Shown: positions 27,455 to 39,400 of the stretch, one piece after another
Position numbering within the stretch: the stretch's first letter is position 1
Layout: the number at the start of each line of letters is the position of its first letter
Origin: Quadrisphaera sp. RL12-1S
GTDB taxonomy: Bacteria; Actinomycetota; Actinomycetes; Actinomycetales; Quadrisphaeraceae
Direction of reading: 5' to 3'
Length of the DNA stretch: 64,000 nt
Assembly (NCBI RefSeq): GCF_014270065.1
Contig: NZ_JACNME010000015.1
Span: 32,408 to 96,407, forward strand
Notes under the pieces: generated by a model
Seen by the model: only the letters and a program-made list of their open reading frames with translations
Databases searched by the model: none
Told to the model about the DNA's origin: nothing
Program-made: the position numbers and the translations under genes

Positions 27455-28924
27455 GTGCCGGACCAGCGAGACCCCCTCTCCGGCGACCAGGTCCACCAGG
27501 ACGACGACGGACGCGGCCGCGCCGACGGGGTGGCGCTGGCCTCGCGCACCGGCCGCGCGGTGCTCGTGGCGAGCACGGCCGGCTCGGCGGTGGCGTTCCT
27601 GGACGCGCAGGTGGTGTCGGTGGCGCTGCCCAGCATCGGCCGAGACCTGGGCGCCGACCTCGGCGTGCTCCAGTGGACGGTGAACGCGTACACGCTGGCG
27701 CTCGCGGCGCTGGTGCTGCTCGGCGGCGCGCTGGGCGACCGGTGGGGCCGGCGCCGCGTCTTCGTCGTCGGCGTGGTGTGGTTCGCGACCGCCTCGGCCG
27801 CGTGCGCGCTGGCCCCCACCGCCGAGGTCCTCGTGGCCGCCAGGGCGCTGCAGGGCGTGGGAGCGGCACTGCTCACCCCCCTGTCCCTGGCCCTGCTGCA
27901 GACGGTGCTGCGCCGCGGGGACCGCGCCCGCGCCATCGGCCTGTGGTCGGGCGCCACCACGCTCGCCACCGTGGCCGCCCCCGTCGTGGGAGGGGCGCTG
28001 GTGGCCCTGGACTGGCGCCTCGTGTTCGCCCTGAACCTCCCCGTGGCCGCCGTCGCCGTCGTCCTGGCCCAGCGGAGGGTCCCCGACACCCGCGACGAGG
28101 CGGCACGCACCCACCGTCTGGACCTGCCCGGCGCGGCCCTCGGCGCCGCGGCGCTCGCAGCCCTGACGTGGGCGCTGACCCGCGCCGGAGCGTCCGGCGC
28201 GGACGCCGCGGTGGTCGTCACCGGGGCCGCGGCGGTGGCGCTCGCGGCGGCCTTCGTGCTGCGAGAGCGGCGCACGGCCTTCCCCGTGGTGCCGCCGGCG
28301 CTGTTCGCCGACCGCACGTTCTCGGTCGCGAACGGGTTCACGCTGCTCGTCTACGCGGCGCTGTCGGGGATGCAGCTGCTGGTGGTGCTGCAGCTGCAGG
28401 TGTCCCTGGGGTGGACGCCGCTGCAGGCGGGGCTGGCCACGCTGCCCTCGTCGCTGCTGCTGGGGCTGCTGTCGGGTCGGGCCGGCGCGCTGGGTCAGCG
28501 CGTCGGCGTGCGCACCATGCTCACCGCCGGCGCCGCGACCGCCGCCGGGGGCCTGGTGCTGCTCTCCGGGGCCTCCCCGGGAGACGCCTACGCGACCTCG
28601 GTGATGCCGGGGGTGCTGGTCATGGGCCTGGGGTTCGCCGCGTTCGTCGCACCGCTGACCGCGGGGGTCCTCGCCGCCGCGCCCGGTGAGCTGGCGGGGG
28701 CCGCCTCCGGGGTCAACAACGCCGTCGCGCGCACGGCGGGTCTGCTCGCGGTGGCGGCCCTGCCCGCCGCGGTGGGCCTGTCGGGCAGCGCCTACACCGA
28801 CCCGGCGCTGCTGACGCCGGCCTTCCGCACCGGGATGCACGTCTGCGCCGCGCTGGTGGCGGCCGGCGCGGTCCTGGCCCTGGTCGCCCTGCCGCGCGCC
28901 GGGGCCCGCGCTGCGGGACAGTGA
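27455..28924 (+). CDS. MFS drug-efflux-type transporter (DHA2 family)
   Basis: A 489-residue transporter with about 14 hydrophobic helices. The first helix segment contains FLDAQVVSVALPSIGRDLG, followed by motif A GGALGDRWGRRRVF (about 93-106) and the motif C-like GPxxGG equivalent PVVGGALVALDWR. It likely exports small hydrophobic compounds by proton exchange. GTG 27455 has CAGCAT 7 nt upstream; the open frame back to 27362 lacks family sequence. It diverges from the zinc operon and may not be related to it. Confidence 0.87.
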   Translation: MPDQRDPLSGDQVHQDDDGRGRADGVALASRTGRAVLVASTAGSAVAFLDAQVVSVALPSIGRDLGADLGVLQWTVNAYTLALAALVLLGGALGDRWGRRRVFVVGVVWFATASAACALAPTAEVLVAARALQGVGAALLTPLSLALLQTVLRRGDRARAIGLWSGATTLATVAAPVVGGALVALDWRLVFALNLPVAAVAVVLAQRRVPDTRDEAARTHRLDLPGAALGAAALAALTWALTRAGASGADAAVVVTGAAAVALAAAFVLRERRTAFPVVPPALFADRTFSVANGFTLLVYAALSGMQLLVVLQLQVSLGWTPLQAGLATLPSSLLLGLLSGRAGALGQRVGVRTMLTAGAATAAGGLVLLSGASPGDAYATSVMPGVLVMGLGFAAFVAPLTAGVLAAAPGELAGAASGVNNAVARTAGLLAVAALPAAVGLSGSAYTDPALLTPAFRTGMHVCAALVAAGAVLALVALPRAGARAAGQ

Positions 28925-28928
28925 GGGC

Positions 28929-29120
28929 GTGGCTGCCGCAGGAGGACTGGTCCGCCCCCGCAGGGGCAAGGTCATCGCCGGTGTGTGCGCCGGCCTGGCG
29001 CGCCGCTGGGGCATGAGCCCCACGCTGCTGCGGGTGCTGGCAGTGCTCTCCTGCCTGCTGCCCGGCCCGCAGTTCGTGGCGTACATCGCCCTGTGGGTCG
29101 TCATGCCGAAGGAGCAGTAG
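28929..29120 (+). CDS. PspC-domain small membrane protein
   Basis: 63 residues: [20 protein letters not shown] (about 11-30) is the PspC signature, followed by one hydrophobic helix ([20 protein letters not shown]) ending in VMPKEQ. PspC proteins take part in envelope-stress responses. It starts 4 bp after the MFS stop, with GAGGG upstream. Confidence 0.88.
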   Translation: MAAAGGLVRPRRGKVIAGVCAGLARRWGMSPTLLRVLAVLSCLLPGPQFVAYIALWVVMPKEQ

Positions 29121-29125
29121 CCCCA

Positions 29126-29150
29126 CCCCCCGGACTCCCCGTGCGGGGGG
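29126..29150 (+). terminator. Short GC hairpin after the PspC gene
   Basis: A CCCCCCG / CGGGGGG stem (29126-29132 with 29144-29150) with an 11-nt loop lies 6 nt after the stop. It is short and lacks a T-run. Confidence 0.4.
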
Positions 29151-29185
29151 CCCGCCGTTGCGCCGCCCACGTGCGTCGCGGTGGG

Positions 29186-30847
<1,662 letters not shown>

Positions 30848-30871
30848 GTCCACCGCCTGGGAGGATCAGGC

Positions 30872-32047
30872 ATGGGATCTGCCACCGCCAGGCCGTCGCG
30901 CCTGGTGCGGTGGGCCGTCCCCGTCGTCCTCGGCCTGCTGGTGGCCGCCCTGGACTGGTACCAGGGCGGCCCCGGTGTCCAGTACCCCGGCACGCTGGTG
31001 GCGGTGCCCCTGCTGGCAGCCACGCTCGGTGGTCCCTTCACGACCGCGGGGGCGGGCGTGGTGGCCCTGCTCCTGTCCCACGGCATCGCCGTGGCGGAGT
31101 CCCTGCGGTCGGGCTACCAGCCCTACAGCTCCGCTGCGATGACCAGGCTCACCATCATCGCCGTGATCACCCTCGTCGCGGTGGTCGCCTCCTGGCACCG
31201 CACGCGCCGCGAGCGCAGCGCGGGCCAGGTGGCGGCCGTGGCCGACGCCGCCCAGCTGGCCATCCTCGAGCCGCCGCCGCGGCGCATCGGGGGCCTGCGG
31301 TGCGCGAGCGCCTACCGCTCGGCCACCCAGCTGGCGCGCATCGGCGGCGACCTCGTGGCCGTGGTGGAGACCCGGCAGGGCGTGCGCGCCCTGGTCGGGG
31401 ACGTGCAGGGCAAGGGCCTGGACGCGGTCCGGCTGGCCGGCTACGTGCTGGGCAGCTTCCGCGAGCGCGCCCACGACGACCTCGAGCTGGACGAGCTCGC
31501 CGGCGCTCTCGACACGACGGTGCGCCGGGCCTCCCTGGGCCAGGAGGTCTTCGTCACCGCGACGCTGGTCCAGGTGGACGGCGCCACCGGGTCCCTCGAG
31601 GCGGTCTCCTGCGGCCACCCGGCACCCTTCCTGGTCTCCCCGGGCGCCGGGCGGGCCCGGCCCCTGGCCGTGGAGCCCGGGCCGCCGCTGGGCCTGCTCG
31701 AGCTCACCGGGCCGCCGGTGGCGCTGCGGACCCGGCTGGAGGTGCACGACCGGCTGGTGCTCGTCACCGACGGGCTGCTGGAGGCGCGTCGCCCCCGGTT
31801 GCTGTCGCGCAGCCCCGCCGGCCCCTTCGTGGACGCCGAGGCGCTGCTGGCGGAGCACCTCGCGGACGGCTCCCTGTCGAGGGGGCTGGACGGCGTGGTC
31901 CGGGGTGCCACCCAGTGGTCTCGCGGGCGCTTGCGCGACGACCTGGCGGTCCTCGTCCTGGAGCGGCCCGCCGCCGAGCGGCTCCCTCCGGGCGCCGCTC
32001 ACCCCTCGACCGGCGACGAGCGAGCGGCGTCCACGAGCCACCGCTGA
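30872..32047 (+). CDS. Membrane SpoIIE-type serine phosphatase
   Basis: 391 residues. Three or so N-terminal helices (about 12-105) are followed by a short coiled segment and a SpoIIE/PP2C catalytic domain from about 130: GGDLVAVV, VGDVQGKGLDA (metal-binding Asp), CGHPAPFL, LVTDGLLEAR and LRDDLAVLVLE. It probably dephosphorylates an anti-anti-sigma factor, opposing kinases like the RsbW-type protein at 14255-14722. GGGAGG lies before the ATG. No anti-anti-sigma partner is encoded beside it. Confidence 0.88.
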   Translation: MGSATARPSRLVRWAVPVVLGLLVAALDWYQGGPGVQYPGTLVAVPLLAATLGGPFTTAGAGVVALLLSHGIAVAESLRSGYQPYSSAAMTRLTIIAVITLVAVVASWHRTRRERSAGQVAAVADAAQLAILEPPPRRIGGLRCASAYRSATQLARIGGDLVAVVETRQGVRALVGDVQGKGLDAVRLAGYVLGSFRERAHDDLELDELAGALDTTVRRASLGQEVFVTATLVQVDGATGSLEAVSCGHPAPFLVSPGAGRARPLAVEPGPPLGLLELTGPPVALRTRLEVHDRLVLVTDGLLEARRPRLLSRSPAGPFVDAEALLAEHLADGSLSRGLDGVVRGATQWSRGRLRDDLAVLVLERPAAERLPPGAAHPSTGDERAASTSHR

Positions 32048-32227
32048 CCGCGGGTCCACCCCCCGGGAGGACGGCGCGGCTGCCGCCCCGGACCTCTGCC
32101 CCGGACCGCCTGACGGGCCCCCGGGGCCGCCCTGGCAGGCTGGTGCGTCCGCGAGACCGGGTCGTCGGCCCGGGGAGCGGAGGAGCCGTCGGGCGAGGCG
32201 GCGGACGTGCTGGCAAGTGGTGGGTGC

Positions 32228-34660
32228 ATGCGGACGGAGGCCCCGGTGAGCGGCAGTGCGAGCGGCCTGGCGCGCGAGACGGCGGGTGAGCAGGCCCGTG
32301 TCGACGAGCGGTACGACCGGCTGGACCTGCTGCGCACGTCCACCGAGGCGCGGCTGCGCGACGTCCGCGCGGCCGGCTCCAGCGGCACCCCCGCGGCGCG
32401 GATGGAGCGGGACGCGTTCGCCACGCTCTACGAGGACCGCCTCGCCCAGCTGAGGGCCGTGGAGGACCGCCTGGTCTTCGGCCGCCTCGACCTGGACGGC
32501 GGGGACGTCCGCTACGTGGGCCGCATCGGGCTGTCCGACCAGACGCAGGAGCAGCTGCTCACCGACTGGCGGGCCCCGGCGGCCGAGCCCTTCTACCGCG
32601 CCACCGCCGCCGACCCGCTCGGTGTGGTCCGGCGACGCCACCTCACCCTGACGGGCCGCACGGTCACGGCCCTGGAGGACGACGTCGTCGCCGACGGCGC
32701 TGCCCTGCCCGAGGGCATGGTGGTGGCCGGCGGCGGCGCGCTCATGGCCGCGGTGACCGCCGCGCGCACCGGGCGCATGCGCGACGTGGTGGCCACCCTG
32801 CAGGCCGAGCAGGACGCCGTCGTCCGCGCCCCGCTGCCGGGCGTCCTGGTCGTGCAGGGCGGGCCGGGCACCGGGAAGACGGCCGTGGCGCTGCACCGGG
32901 CGGCCTTCCTCCTCTACGCCCACCGCGAGCGCATCGCGAGGTCCGGCGTGCTGGTGGTGGGCCCCAACCGCGCCTTCCTGCGGTACATCGACCAGGTGCT
33001 GCCCGCCCTGGGCGAGACCGGGGTGGTCATGGCCAGCCTGGGCGAGCTGTTCCCCGGGGTGCGGGCGACCGCGGCGGACGACGACGACGTCGCCGCGCTC
33101 AAGGGAGACCCGCGGATGGCCGAGCTGCTGGCGGCGGCGGTACGGCAGCGGCAGCGGGTGCCCGCGCAGCCGCGGCGCCTGGTGGTGGGCCACCACGCCG
33201 TGGTGCTGCGCCCGCGCGTGGTGAGCGCCGCCCGGGACTCGGCGCGAGACTCCCACCAGCCGCACAACGCGGCCCGCACCACCTTCGTGCGCCGGGTCAT
33301 GAACGACCTGGTCCGCCAGCTGGCGTCCGCACACGGCACCCGCAGCGACGAGCTCGACGCCGACACCCGGCAGTCGCTGGAAGCGGAGCTGCGCGAGTCC
33401 CCGGACGTGCGCCGCGAGGTGAACCTGTGCTGGATGCCGCTGACGCCGGCCGGTGTGCTGCGCGACCTGTGGGCCAAGCCCGACCACCTGGCCGGTGCCG
33501 CCGCCGAGGCGTCCCGTCAGGGGGGCCAGCACGGCGGCCAGCGGGGGGGCCAGCACGGCGGCCAGCGGGGCCGGGGGTGGCGGCGCGAGGAGCTGGCGCG
33601 GCTCGCGCGGGACCGGAGCGCGCCGCTCACCGTGGCCGACGTCCCCCTGCTCGACGAGCTGGCGGAGCTCCTGGGTGAGGACCCGTCCTCCGGCGCGGTC
33701 GACTCGGCCCGGGCGGCCCGCGAGCGCGCCGACCTGGTGGCGCAGGCGCGAGGGGTGCTCGAGTCCGGTCTCGTGGACCCCAGCGGGGGCGGTGCCCTCA
33801 GCGCCGAGGGCCTGGCCGACCGGTGGGCCCTGGACGGCCCGCGGGGCAGCGTGGCCGAGCGCGCGGAGTCCGACCGGACGTGGGCCTACGGGCACGTGGT
33901 GGTGGACGAGGCCCAGGAGCTGTCGGCGATGGCGTGGCGGGTGCTGGCCCGCCGCTGCCCCTCGCGGTCGATGACCGTGGTGGGCGACCTGGCGCAGACC
34001 TCCAGCGCCGCCGGCGCCCACGACTGGGGACAGGCCCTGGCCCCCGTGCTGGGCACGGGGACCCGCACCCGCAGCGGGGTGGACCTGTCCCGCACCTTCA
34101 CGCTGTCCCGGCTGACGGTCAACTACCGCACGCCGCGCCAGGTCATGGACCTCGCGAGCCGCGTGCTCGAGGCGCACGGCTCACCCGAGGAGGCCCCGAG
34201 CTCCATCCGCGACGCCGAGGTGCCTCCGGCTGCCGTGCCGGCGCCCGCTCCGGCGGGGTCCGCCGCCTGGACGGCAGCCGTGGTGGAGGCGGTGCGCGGG
34301 CAGGTGGCCGAGCTGGGCGCGGGACGGCTGGCCGTAGTGGCCCCCCACCCGCTGGTGGCTGGCCTGCGGTCAGCGCTCGGAGAGGCGCTCGGGGACGGGG
34401 AGGTCCGCGGCGTCGACGAGCCGGCCGACGCCGCCGTGACGGTCTCCGACGTCACCGGCGTCAAGGGCCTGGAGTTCGACGCCGTGGTCCTCTGCGAGCC
34501 GCGCGCCGTGCTGGAGGCCTCCCCGCGGGGCGCCGGCGACCTGTACGTGGCGCTGACCCGTCCGACGCAGCGCCTGCTCGTGGTCTCCTCGGCGCCCCTG
34601 CCCGCGGGCATGGAGGAGCTCGCCGCGGGTCTCACCCCACCGGCCCGCTCTCGCGGCTGA
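32228..34660 (+). CDS. helD: HelD-type RNA polymerase-associated helicase
   Basis: An 810-residue superfamily-1 ATPase. The N-terminal helical arm (about 8-75, LARETAGEQARVDERYDRLD) is typical of HelD, and the Walker A QGGPGTGKTAVALHR lies near 215. DEAQELSAMAWRV, NYRTPRQV and VTGVKGLEFDAVVLCEP supply later helicase motifs. HelD clears stalled RNA polymerase using ATP. Between motifs a 24-nt tandem duplication encodes GQHGGQRG twice (about residues 433-448). ATG 32228 is the likeliest start but has no strong ribosome site. The 3' end overlaps the convergent sigma-factor gene by 29 bp. The 180-bp gap upstream holds nothing clear. Confidence 0.88.
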   Translation: MRTEAPVSGSASGLARETAGEQARVDERYDRLDLLRTSTEARLRDVRAAGSSGTPAARMERDAFATLYEDRLAQLRAVEDRLVFGRLDLDGGDVRYVGRIGLSDQTQEQLLTDWRAPAAEPFYRATAADPLGVVRRRHLTLTGRTVTALEDDVVADGAALPEGMVVAGGGALMAAVTAARTGRMRDVVATLQAEQDAVVRAPLPGVLVVQGGPGTGKTAVALHRAAFLLYAHRERIARSGVLVVGPNRAFLRYIDQVLPALGETGVVMASLGELFPGVRATAADDDDVAALKGDPRMAELLAAAVRQRQRVPAQPRRLVVGHHAVVLRPRVVSAARDSARDSHQPHNAARTTFVRRVMNDLVRQLASAHGTRSDELDADTRQSLEAELRESPDVRREVNLCWMPLTPAGVLRDLWAKPDHLAGAAAEASRQGGQHGGQRGGQHGGQRGRGWRREELARLARDRSAPLTVADVPLLDELAELLGEDPSSGAVDSARAARERADLVAQARGVLESGLVDPSGGGALSAEGLADRWALDGPRGSVAERAESDRTWAYGHVVVDEAQELSAMAWRVLARRCPSRSMTVVGDLAQTSSAAGAHDWGQALAPVLGTGTRTRSGVDLSRTFTLSRLTVNYRTPRQVMDLASRVLEAHGSPEEAPSSIRDAEVPPAAVPAPAPAGSAAWTAAVVEAVRGQVAELGAGRLAVVAPHPLVAGLRSALGEALGDGEVRGVDEPADAAVTVSDVTGVKGLEFDAVVLCEPRAVLEASPRGAGDLYVALTRPTQRLLVVSSAPLPAGMEELAAGLTPPARSRG
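33524..33571 (+). repeat. Two tandem 24-bp units inside helD
   Basis: 33524-33547 and 33548-33571 are identical except for the last base. Each encodes GQHGGQRG in frame, in a loop between conserved HelD motifs. Confidence 0.9.
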
Positions 34661-35723
34661 GGTCGGCACCGAGCTCTCCCCCGAGCTCGGTCGGCAGGCC
34701 GCAGCGCTCGAACAGCCCGCGGCCGGCGTCGAGGAAGAAGACCAGGTCGCCGATGCGCGGCTCGTCGTCGTCCTGGCGCACCGCGAGCACCACGAGCGCC
34801 CAGGGGGTCCAGCGGGTCGGCTGGCCTCCCGGCCCGGCGGAGGCGAGGTCGGGGCGGTACTGGGCCAGGGCCAGCTGCCCGTTGAGGCGCGTGCGCAGCA
34901 CGCGCGAGCCGCGGCAGCCCGCACCGGGGCCCAGCAGCCACGCGGCCACGTCCCGCGGCCCGCGCAGCCACAGCGCGTACGGGGGCATGGACATCGTCGC
35001 CTCGGCGTGGAGCAGCCCCACCAGGGCATCGACGTCGTAGCGCTCGAAGGCGTCGACGTACTGCGCCAGCAGGGCGGCGTGCTGCTCGTCGAGGGGTTCC
35101 ACGGCGGCCTGCTGCGCGTCGCGCGCGGCGAGCGTGGCCCGGGCGCGCTGCAGGAGGCTGTTGACGGAGGGCACCGACGTCCCCAGCAGGCGCGCCACCT
35201 CGTCGGCGTGCCAGTGGAGCACCTCCCGCAGCACGAGCACCGCCCGCTGGCGCGGCGGCAGCAGCTGCAGGGCGGCCACCAGGGCCAGGCGCACCGACTC
35301 GCGCTCCTCGGCGACGGCGGCGGGGTCGGCGGCGGGCGCCGTCCCCAGCACGCGGGCGTCGGGGGCGGGCTCGACCCAGGCCGCGGCCTCGACCTGCGGG
35401 CCGAGCGAGGAGAGCACGGGCGCCGACGGGGACGGGGACATGTCCACCGGCAGCGCGCGGCGCCGGCGGCCCTCGAGGTGGTCGAAGCACACCCGCGTCG
35501 CGATGCGGTACAGCCACCCCCGCTGGGCCGAGGCGTCGCGCAGCGAGCCGCTGTGGCGCCAGGCGCGGACCATGGCGTCCTGCACGGCGTCCTCGGCGTC
35601 GGCCAGCGAGCCGAGCATCCGGTAGCAGTAGCCGGTGAGCTCCCCGCGGTAGCCCTCCAGCTGCAGCTCAGCCCCCTCGACCGCGGTGTCGAGGTCCCCG
35701 TCGAGCACTCCTTCGAGCGTCAT
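34632..35723 (-). CDS. ECF sigma factor with C-terminal SnoaL-like domain (SigG/ECF56-like)
   Basis: A 363-residue sigma factor. Region 2 is YCYRMLGSLADAEDAVQDAM (about 33-52) with WLYRIATRVCFDHL, and region 4 is LPPRQRAVLVLREVLHWHADE (about 155-175) with SVNSLLQRARATL. A SnoaL/NTF2-like domain occupies about 215-350 (YVDAFERYDVDALVGLL). Such tails modulate sigma activity in place of a separate anti-sigma factor, and none is next door. It overlaps convergent helD by 29 bp. Confidence 0.92.
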   Translation of the reverse strand: MTLEGVLDGDLDTAVEGAELQLEGYRGELTGYCYRMLGSLADAEDAVQDAMVRAWRHSGSLRDASAQRGWLYRIATRVCFDHLEGRRRRALPVDMSPSPSAPVLSSLGPQVEAAAWVEPAPDARVLGTAPAADPAAVAEERESVRLALVAALQLLPPRQRAVLVLREVLHWHADEVARLLGTSVPSVNSLLQRARATLAARDAQQAAVEPLDEQHAALLAQYVDAFERYDVDALVGLLHAEATMSMPPYALWLRGPRDVAAWLLGPGAGCRGSRVLRTRLNGQLALAQYRPDLASAGPGGQPTRWTPWALVVLAVRQDDDEPRIGDLVFFLDAGRGLFERCGLPTELGGELGADLSRESGPVG

Positions 35724-35771
35724 GCCCCCACGGTGGCAGACACCACCGACACCGCGGATCCCCCGAACGGC

Positions 35772-36407
35772 TCAGCGCACCACGTAGCGGCCGGGCCGGT
35801 GGTTCATCGCCACCACCGCGTTGAGCACCGCCACGCCGAGCAGCGACGCCAGCACCGAGCGCCAGCCGACCACCGCGAGCGCCGCGACCATGACCGCCGC
35901 GTCGAAGGCCATCTGCACGTACCCGGCGCGCCACCCGTACCGCTCCTGCAGGTGGAAGGCCAGGATGCCGAACCCCCCGGCGCTGGAGCGGTGCCGGAAG
36001 AGCACCAGGAACCCCAGGCCCAGGCTGAGGCCGGCGAAGGCGGTCGCCAGCAGCACCGGCATCCGCACCTCGACGACGTGCCCGAGGACGTCGGCCAGCA
36101 CCGACGTCAGTCCCACGCACACCAGGGTCTTGATGGCGAAGGCCCACCCGAGCCGCTTCACCGCCAGCCCGTAGAAGGGCAGGTTGATGAGGAAGAAGGC
36201 GACGCCGAGCGGGACGGGGGTCAGCCCGGCCACCAGGAAGGCGACCCCGGCCAGCCCGCCGGAGACCGCCCCGGCCTCCTGGAGCAGCAGCAGCGCCCAG
36301 CCGAGCAGGAACGAGCCCACCAGCAGGGCGGCGGCGTCCTCCAGCGGCGTGTGCGGCGGAGGCGTCGGCACCGGCGGCGCGGGCGTGGTGGTGGGGGCGC
36401 TGCTCAC
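35772..36407 (-). CDS. YitT-family membrane protein
   Basis: 211 residues with about 5-6 hydrophobic helices after a Pro/Thr-rich cytoplasmic start. EAGAVSGGLAGVAFLVAGLTP (about 45-65) and LINLPFYGLAVKRLGWAFA are typical of YitT/YczE-type proteins of unknown transport role. I chose GTG 36407 because TAGCGT lies exactly 7 nt upstream; the open GTG at 36416 would overlap that box. It is followed by the sigma-factor gene in the same direction after a short gap. Confidence 0.75.
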   Translation of the reverse strand: MSSAPTTTPAPPVPTPPPHTPLEDAAALLVGSFLLGWALLLLQEAGAVSGGLAGVAFLVAGLTPVPLGVAFFLINLPFYGLAVKRLGWAFAIKTLVCVGLTSVLADVLGHVVEVRMPVLLATAFAGLSLGLGFLVLFRHRSSAGGFGILAFHLQERYGWRAGYVQMAFDAAVMVAALAVVGWRSVLASLLGVAVLNAVVAMNHRPGRYVVR

Positions 36408-36414
36408 GGCGCGC

Positions 36415-36420
36415 ACGCTA
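36415..36420 (-). promoter_or_regulatory. -10 box of the YitT gene (leaderless)
   Basis: TAGCGT on the minus strand lies 7 nt before GTG 36407, the same hexamer and distance as at 10051 and 12149. Confidence 0.5.
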
Positions 36421-36457
36421 GGGCAGCCGACGACGGGCCGGAGCGTCGCTCTCCCCG

Positions 36458-36463
36458 TAAGGT
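36458..36463 (+). promoter_or_regulatory. Candidate -10 box of the mrp operon
   Basis: TAAGGT ends 9 nt before the mrpA ATG at 36473, which would give a 5' leader of only a few bases. The AAGG inside it could instead be a weak ribosome site, so this call is tentative. Confidence 0.35.
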
Positions 36464-36472
36464 TGGCCGGAC

Positions 36473-39400
36473 ATGATCCTGCTGCTGACGGCGCACTGCG
36501 CCGCCGCTGCCCTGGCCGTGCCCGTCGTGCGCCGCTGGGGTCCTCGGGGGGTCCTCCTCACGGCGCTGGCGCCGCTGGCCGTGCTCGCCTGGCTGGTGGC
36601 GCAGTGGGCGTCCGGCACCGCGGGGTCGGACGGGTCGGTGCTGCGCCAGGCCGTGCCGTGGATCCCCGACCTGGGCGTGGAGCTGGCCCTCCGGCTCGAC
36701 CCGCTGTCGGCGATCATGGTGCTGGTCGTGGCCGGGGTCGGCGCCCTCGTGCTCGTCTACTCCGCGGGCTACTTCGCCGGGGACGGCCAGGCGCGCACCC
36801 GCCAGCGCACGGTGCCCCTGCTGGTGGCCTTCTGCGCGGTCATGCTCGTGCTCGTCCTCGCGGACGACCTGGTGCTGCTCTACGTGGCCTGGGAGCTGAC
36901 GACGGTGCTGTCGTGGCTGCTCATCGGCGGTGACGGCAGGTCGCGCGCCGCCCGGTACGCCGCCAGCCAGGCGCTGGTGGTCACCACCGCCGGCGGTCTG
37001 GCGATGCTCGTCGGCATCGTCATCCTCGCCGTGACCACCGGCACCACGTCGATCAGCGGCCTGCTCGCGGACCCTCCGGCCGCGGGAGGCGCGACCACCG
37101 CGGCGGCGCTGCTGCTGCTCGCCGGAGCGGTCACCAAGTCGGCGCTGCTGCCCACCACGGCGTGGCTGCCCGGCGCGATGGTGGCACCGACGCCCATCAG
37201 CGCCTACCTCCACGCCGCGGCCATGGTGAAGGCCGGCGTCTACCTCATCGCCCGCTTCGGCCCGGTGTTCACCGAGGTCCCGGCCTGGCGCTGGACGGTC
37301 GTCGTCCTCGGCGGCGCCACCATGGTGGTCGGGGCCTGGCGCGCGCTGCGCCAGCACGACCTCAAGCTGCTGCTCGCCCACGGCACCGTCAGTGAGCTGG
37401 GCTTCATCGCGCTGCTGGTCGGCGCGGGCGGCCGGACCGGCGCCATCGCCGGCACCGGGCTGCTGCTCGCGCACGCCCTGTTCAAGTCGTGCCTGTTCAT
37501 GGTGGTCGGCGCCATCGACCACGGCGCCCACACCCGCGACCTGCGCAAGCTGTCCGGCCTGGCCCGCCGGGCACCGGCGCTGCTGGTGGCCTCGGTGCTC
37601 GCCGCCGGGTCGATGGCGGGCCTGCCGCCGATGCTCGGCTTCATCACCCACGAGGCGGCCTTCGAGGGCTTCGTCGCCGGCGGCGGGTGGCCGCCCGGGG
37701 CGTCGGCCGGGGCGGACCTGTTCGTGCTCGTCGTCCTGCTGGTCGGCTCCGTGCTCACCGCGGCGTACAGCGCGCGGTTCGTCTGGGGCGCGTTCGCCAC
37801 CCGGCGGCTGGTCGAGGGCGCCCCCGACCCGGACGCCTTCCACGCGCCGGGTCCCGTCATGGTGCTCCCGCTGCTCGTCGCCGCCGGGGGCGGGCTCGTC
37901 ACCGGGCTCGTGCCCGGTCCGGTCGACGGCGTCGTCGCTGCGGCCACGGCCGGCTTCCCCGCCGGCCCCGAGGAGTACCACCTGGCCCTGTGGCACGGCC
38001 TCACCCCCACGCTGGCGCTGTCCGCCGTGGCCCTGGGCCTGGGAGCGGTGCTCTTCGCCGCCCGCGCACGGGTGGAGGCGCTCCAGCACCGCCTCGACGT
38101 GCCCGCCCTGGCACCGCTCACCGGCGGGCGCCTGCAGGACCGCGCCCGCGGGTGGATCGACGCGGTGGCGGCCGCCACCACGCTGGTCTACCAGCGGGGG
38201 TCGCTGCCGCAGTACGTCCTGACGGCGGCCGCCGTGCTCGTGCTGGGGCCCGGCAGCGCGCTCCTGGTGGCCGCGGCCACCGGGGCCTGGCCCGCGGTGT
38301 GGCGGTGGTGGGACGAGCCGCTGCAGGCCGTCCTGGTGGTCATCGCGCTGGGCACCGCCGTGGCCACCGCCGCCAGCCGCAATCGCCGGGCGGCGTTCGT
38401 GCTGGCCGGCGTCTCCGGCTACGCCGTCGCCGGGCTGTTCGTCGTGGCGGGTGCGCCCGACGTCGCGCTGACCCAGGCCCTCGTCGAGAGCGTGACGCTG
38501 GCCGCGGCCGTGCTCGTCCTGCGCGGCCTGCCGCCCACCTTCGAGCCGTCGCCGGACAGCCTCGTCAACGGCCCCAGGCCGTGGGTGCGCGCGGTGCTCG
38601 CCGTCGGTGCCGGCGCGGTCGCCTCGCTCCTGGCCGCCGTGGCGCTGGGCTCCCGCACCGCGACCCCGGTCTCGGTGGACTTCGCCCGCCTCGCCTACGA
38701 GCTCGGCTACGGCGAGAACGTGGTCAACGTGACCCTGGTCGACCTGCGCGCCTGGGACACCTTCGGGGAGATCACCGTGCTGACGGTCGCCGCGACGGGC
38801 GTGGCGAGCCTGGTGTTCCTGCGGCACCGCACCGGACGCGCACCGCGGATGCGCTCGACGCCCACCGGCGGGACGGGCGCCGGGGGTGGCGGCGCGGCGC
38901 GGCCGGCGGGCGCCACCGCGGTCGCCTCCACCTGGCGCACCTCGCAGGACTTCGCGCCCGGCCCCGACGCCGCCCCCTCCACCCGCTGGCTGCCCGCCGT
39001 GCGGACGCTGGCCCCCGCCCGCCGCAGCCTGCTCCTGGAGGTGGTGGTGCGGCTGGTCTTCGGCACGGTGCTCGTGCTGTCGGTGTACCTGCTCTTCGCG
39101 GGGCACAACCTGCCGGGCGGCGGCTTCGCGGCCGGCCTGGTGACGGGCCTGGCGCTGTTCCTGCGCTACCTCGCCGGCGGGCGCTACGAGCTGGGCGAGG
39201 CCGCCCGGGTGGACGTCGGCGTGCTGCTGGGCTCGGGCCTGCTCATCGCCGCCGCCTCCGCGGGGGCGCCCCTGCTGCTCGGCGGGCAGGCCACCCAGAC
39301 CGCCGACGCCTACGTGCACGTCCCCCTGCTGGGCGAGGTGCACCTGGTCAGCTCGCTGGCCTTCGACGTGGGCGTCTACCTCGTCGTCGTCGGCACCGTG

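Noticed and set aside
30866..34177. A 1103-codon open frame on the minus strand
   Set aside because: Antisense to the SpoIIE-type phosphatase and helD; composition is that of a shadow frame.
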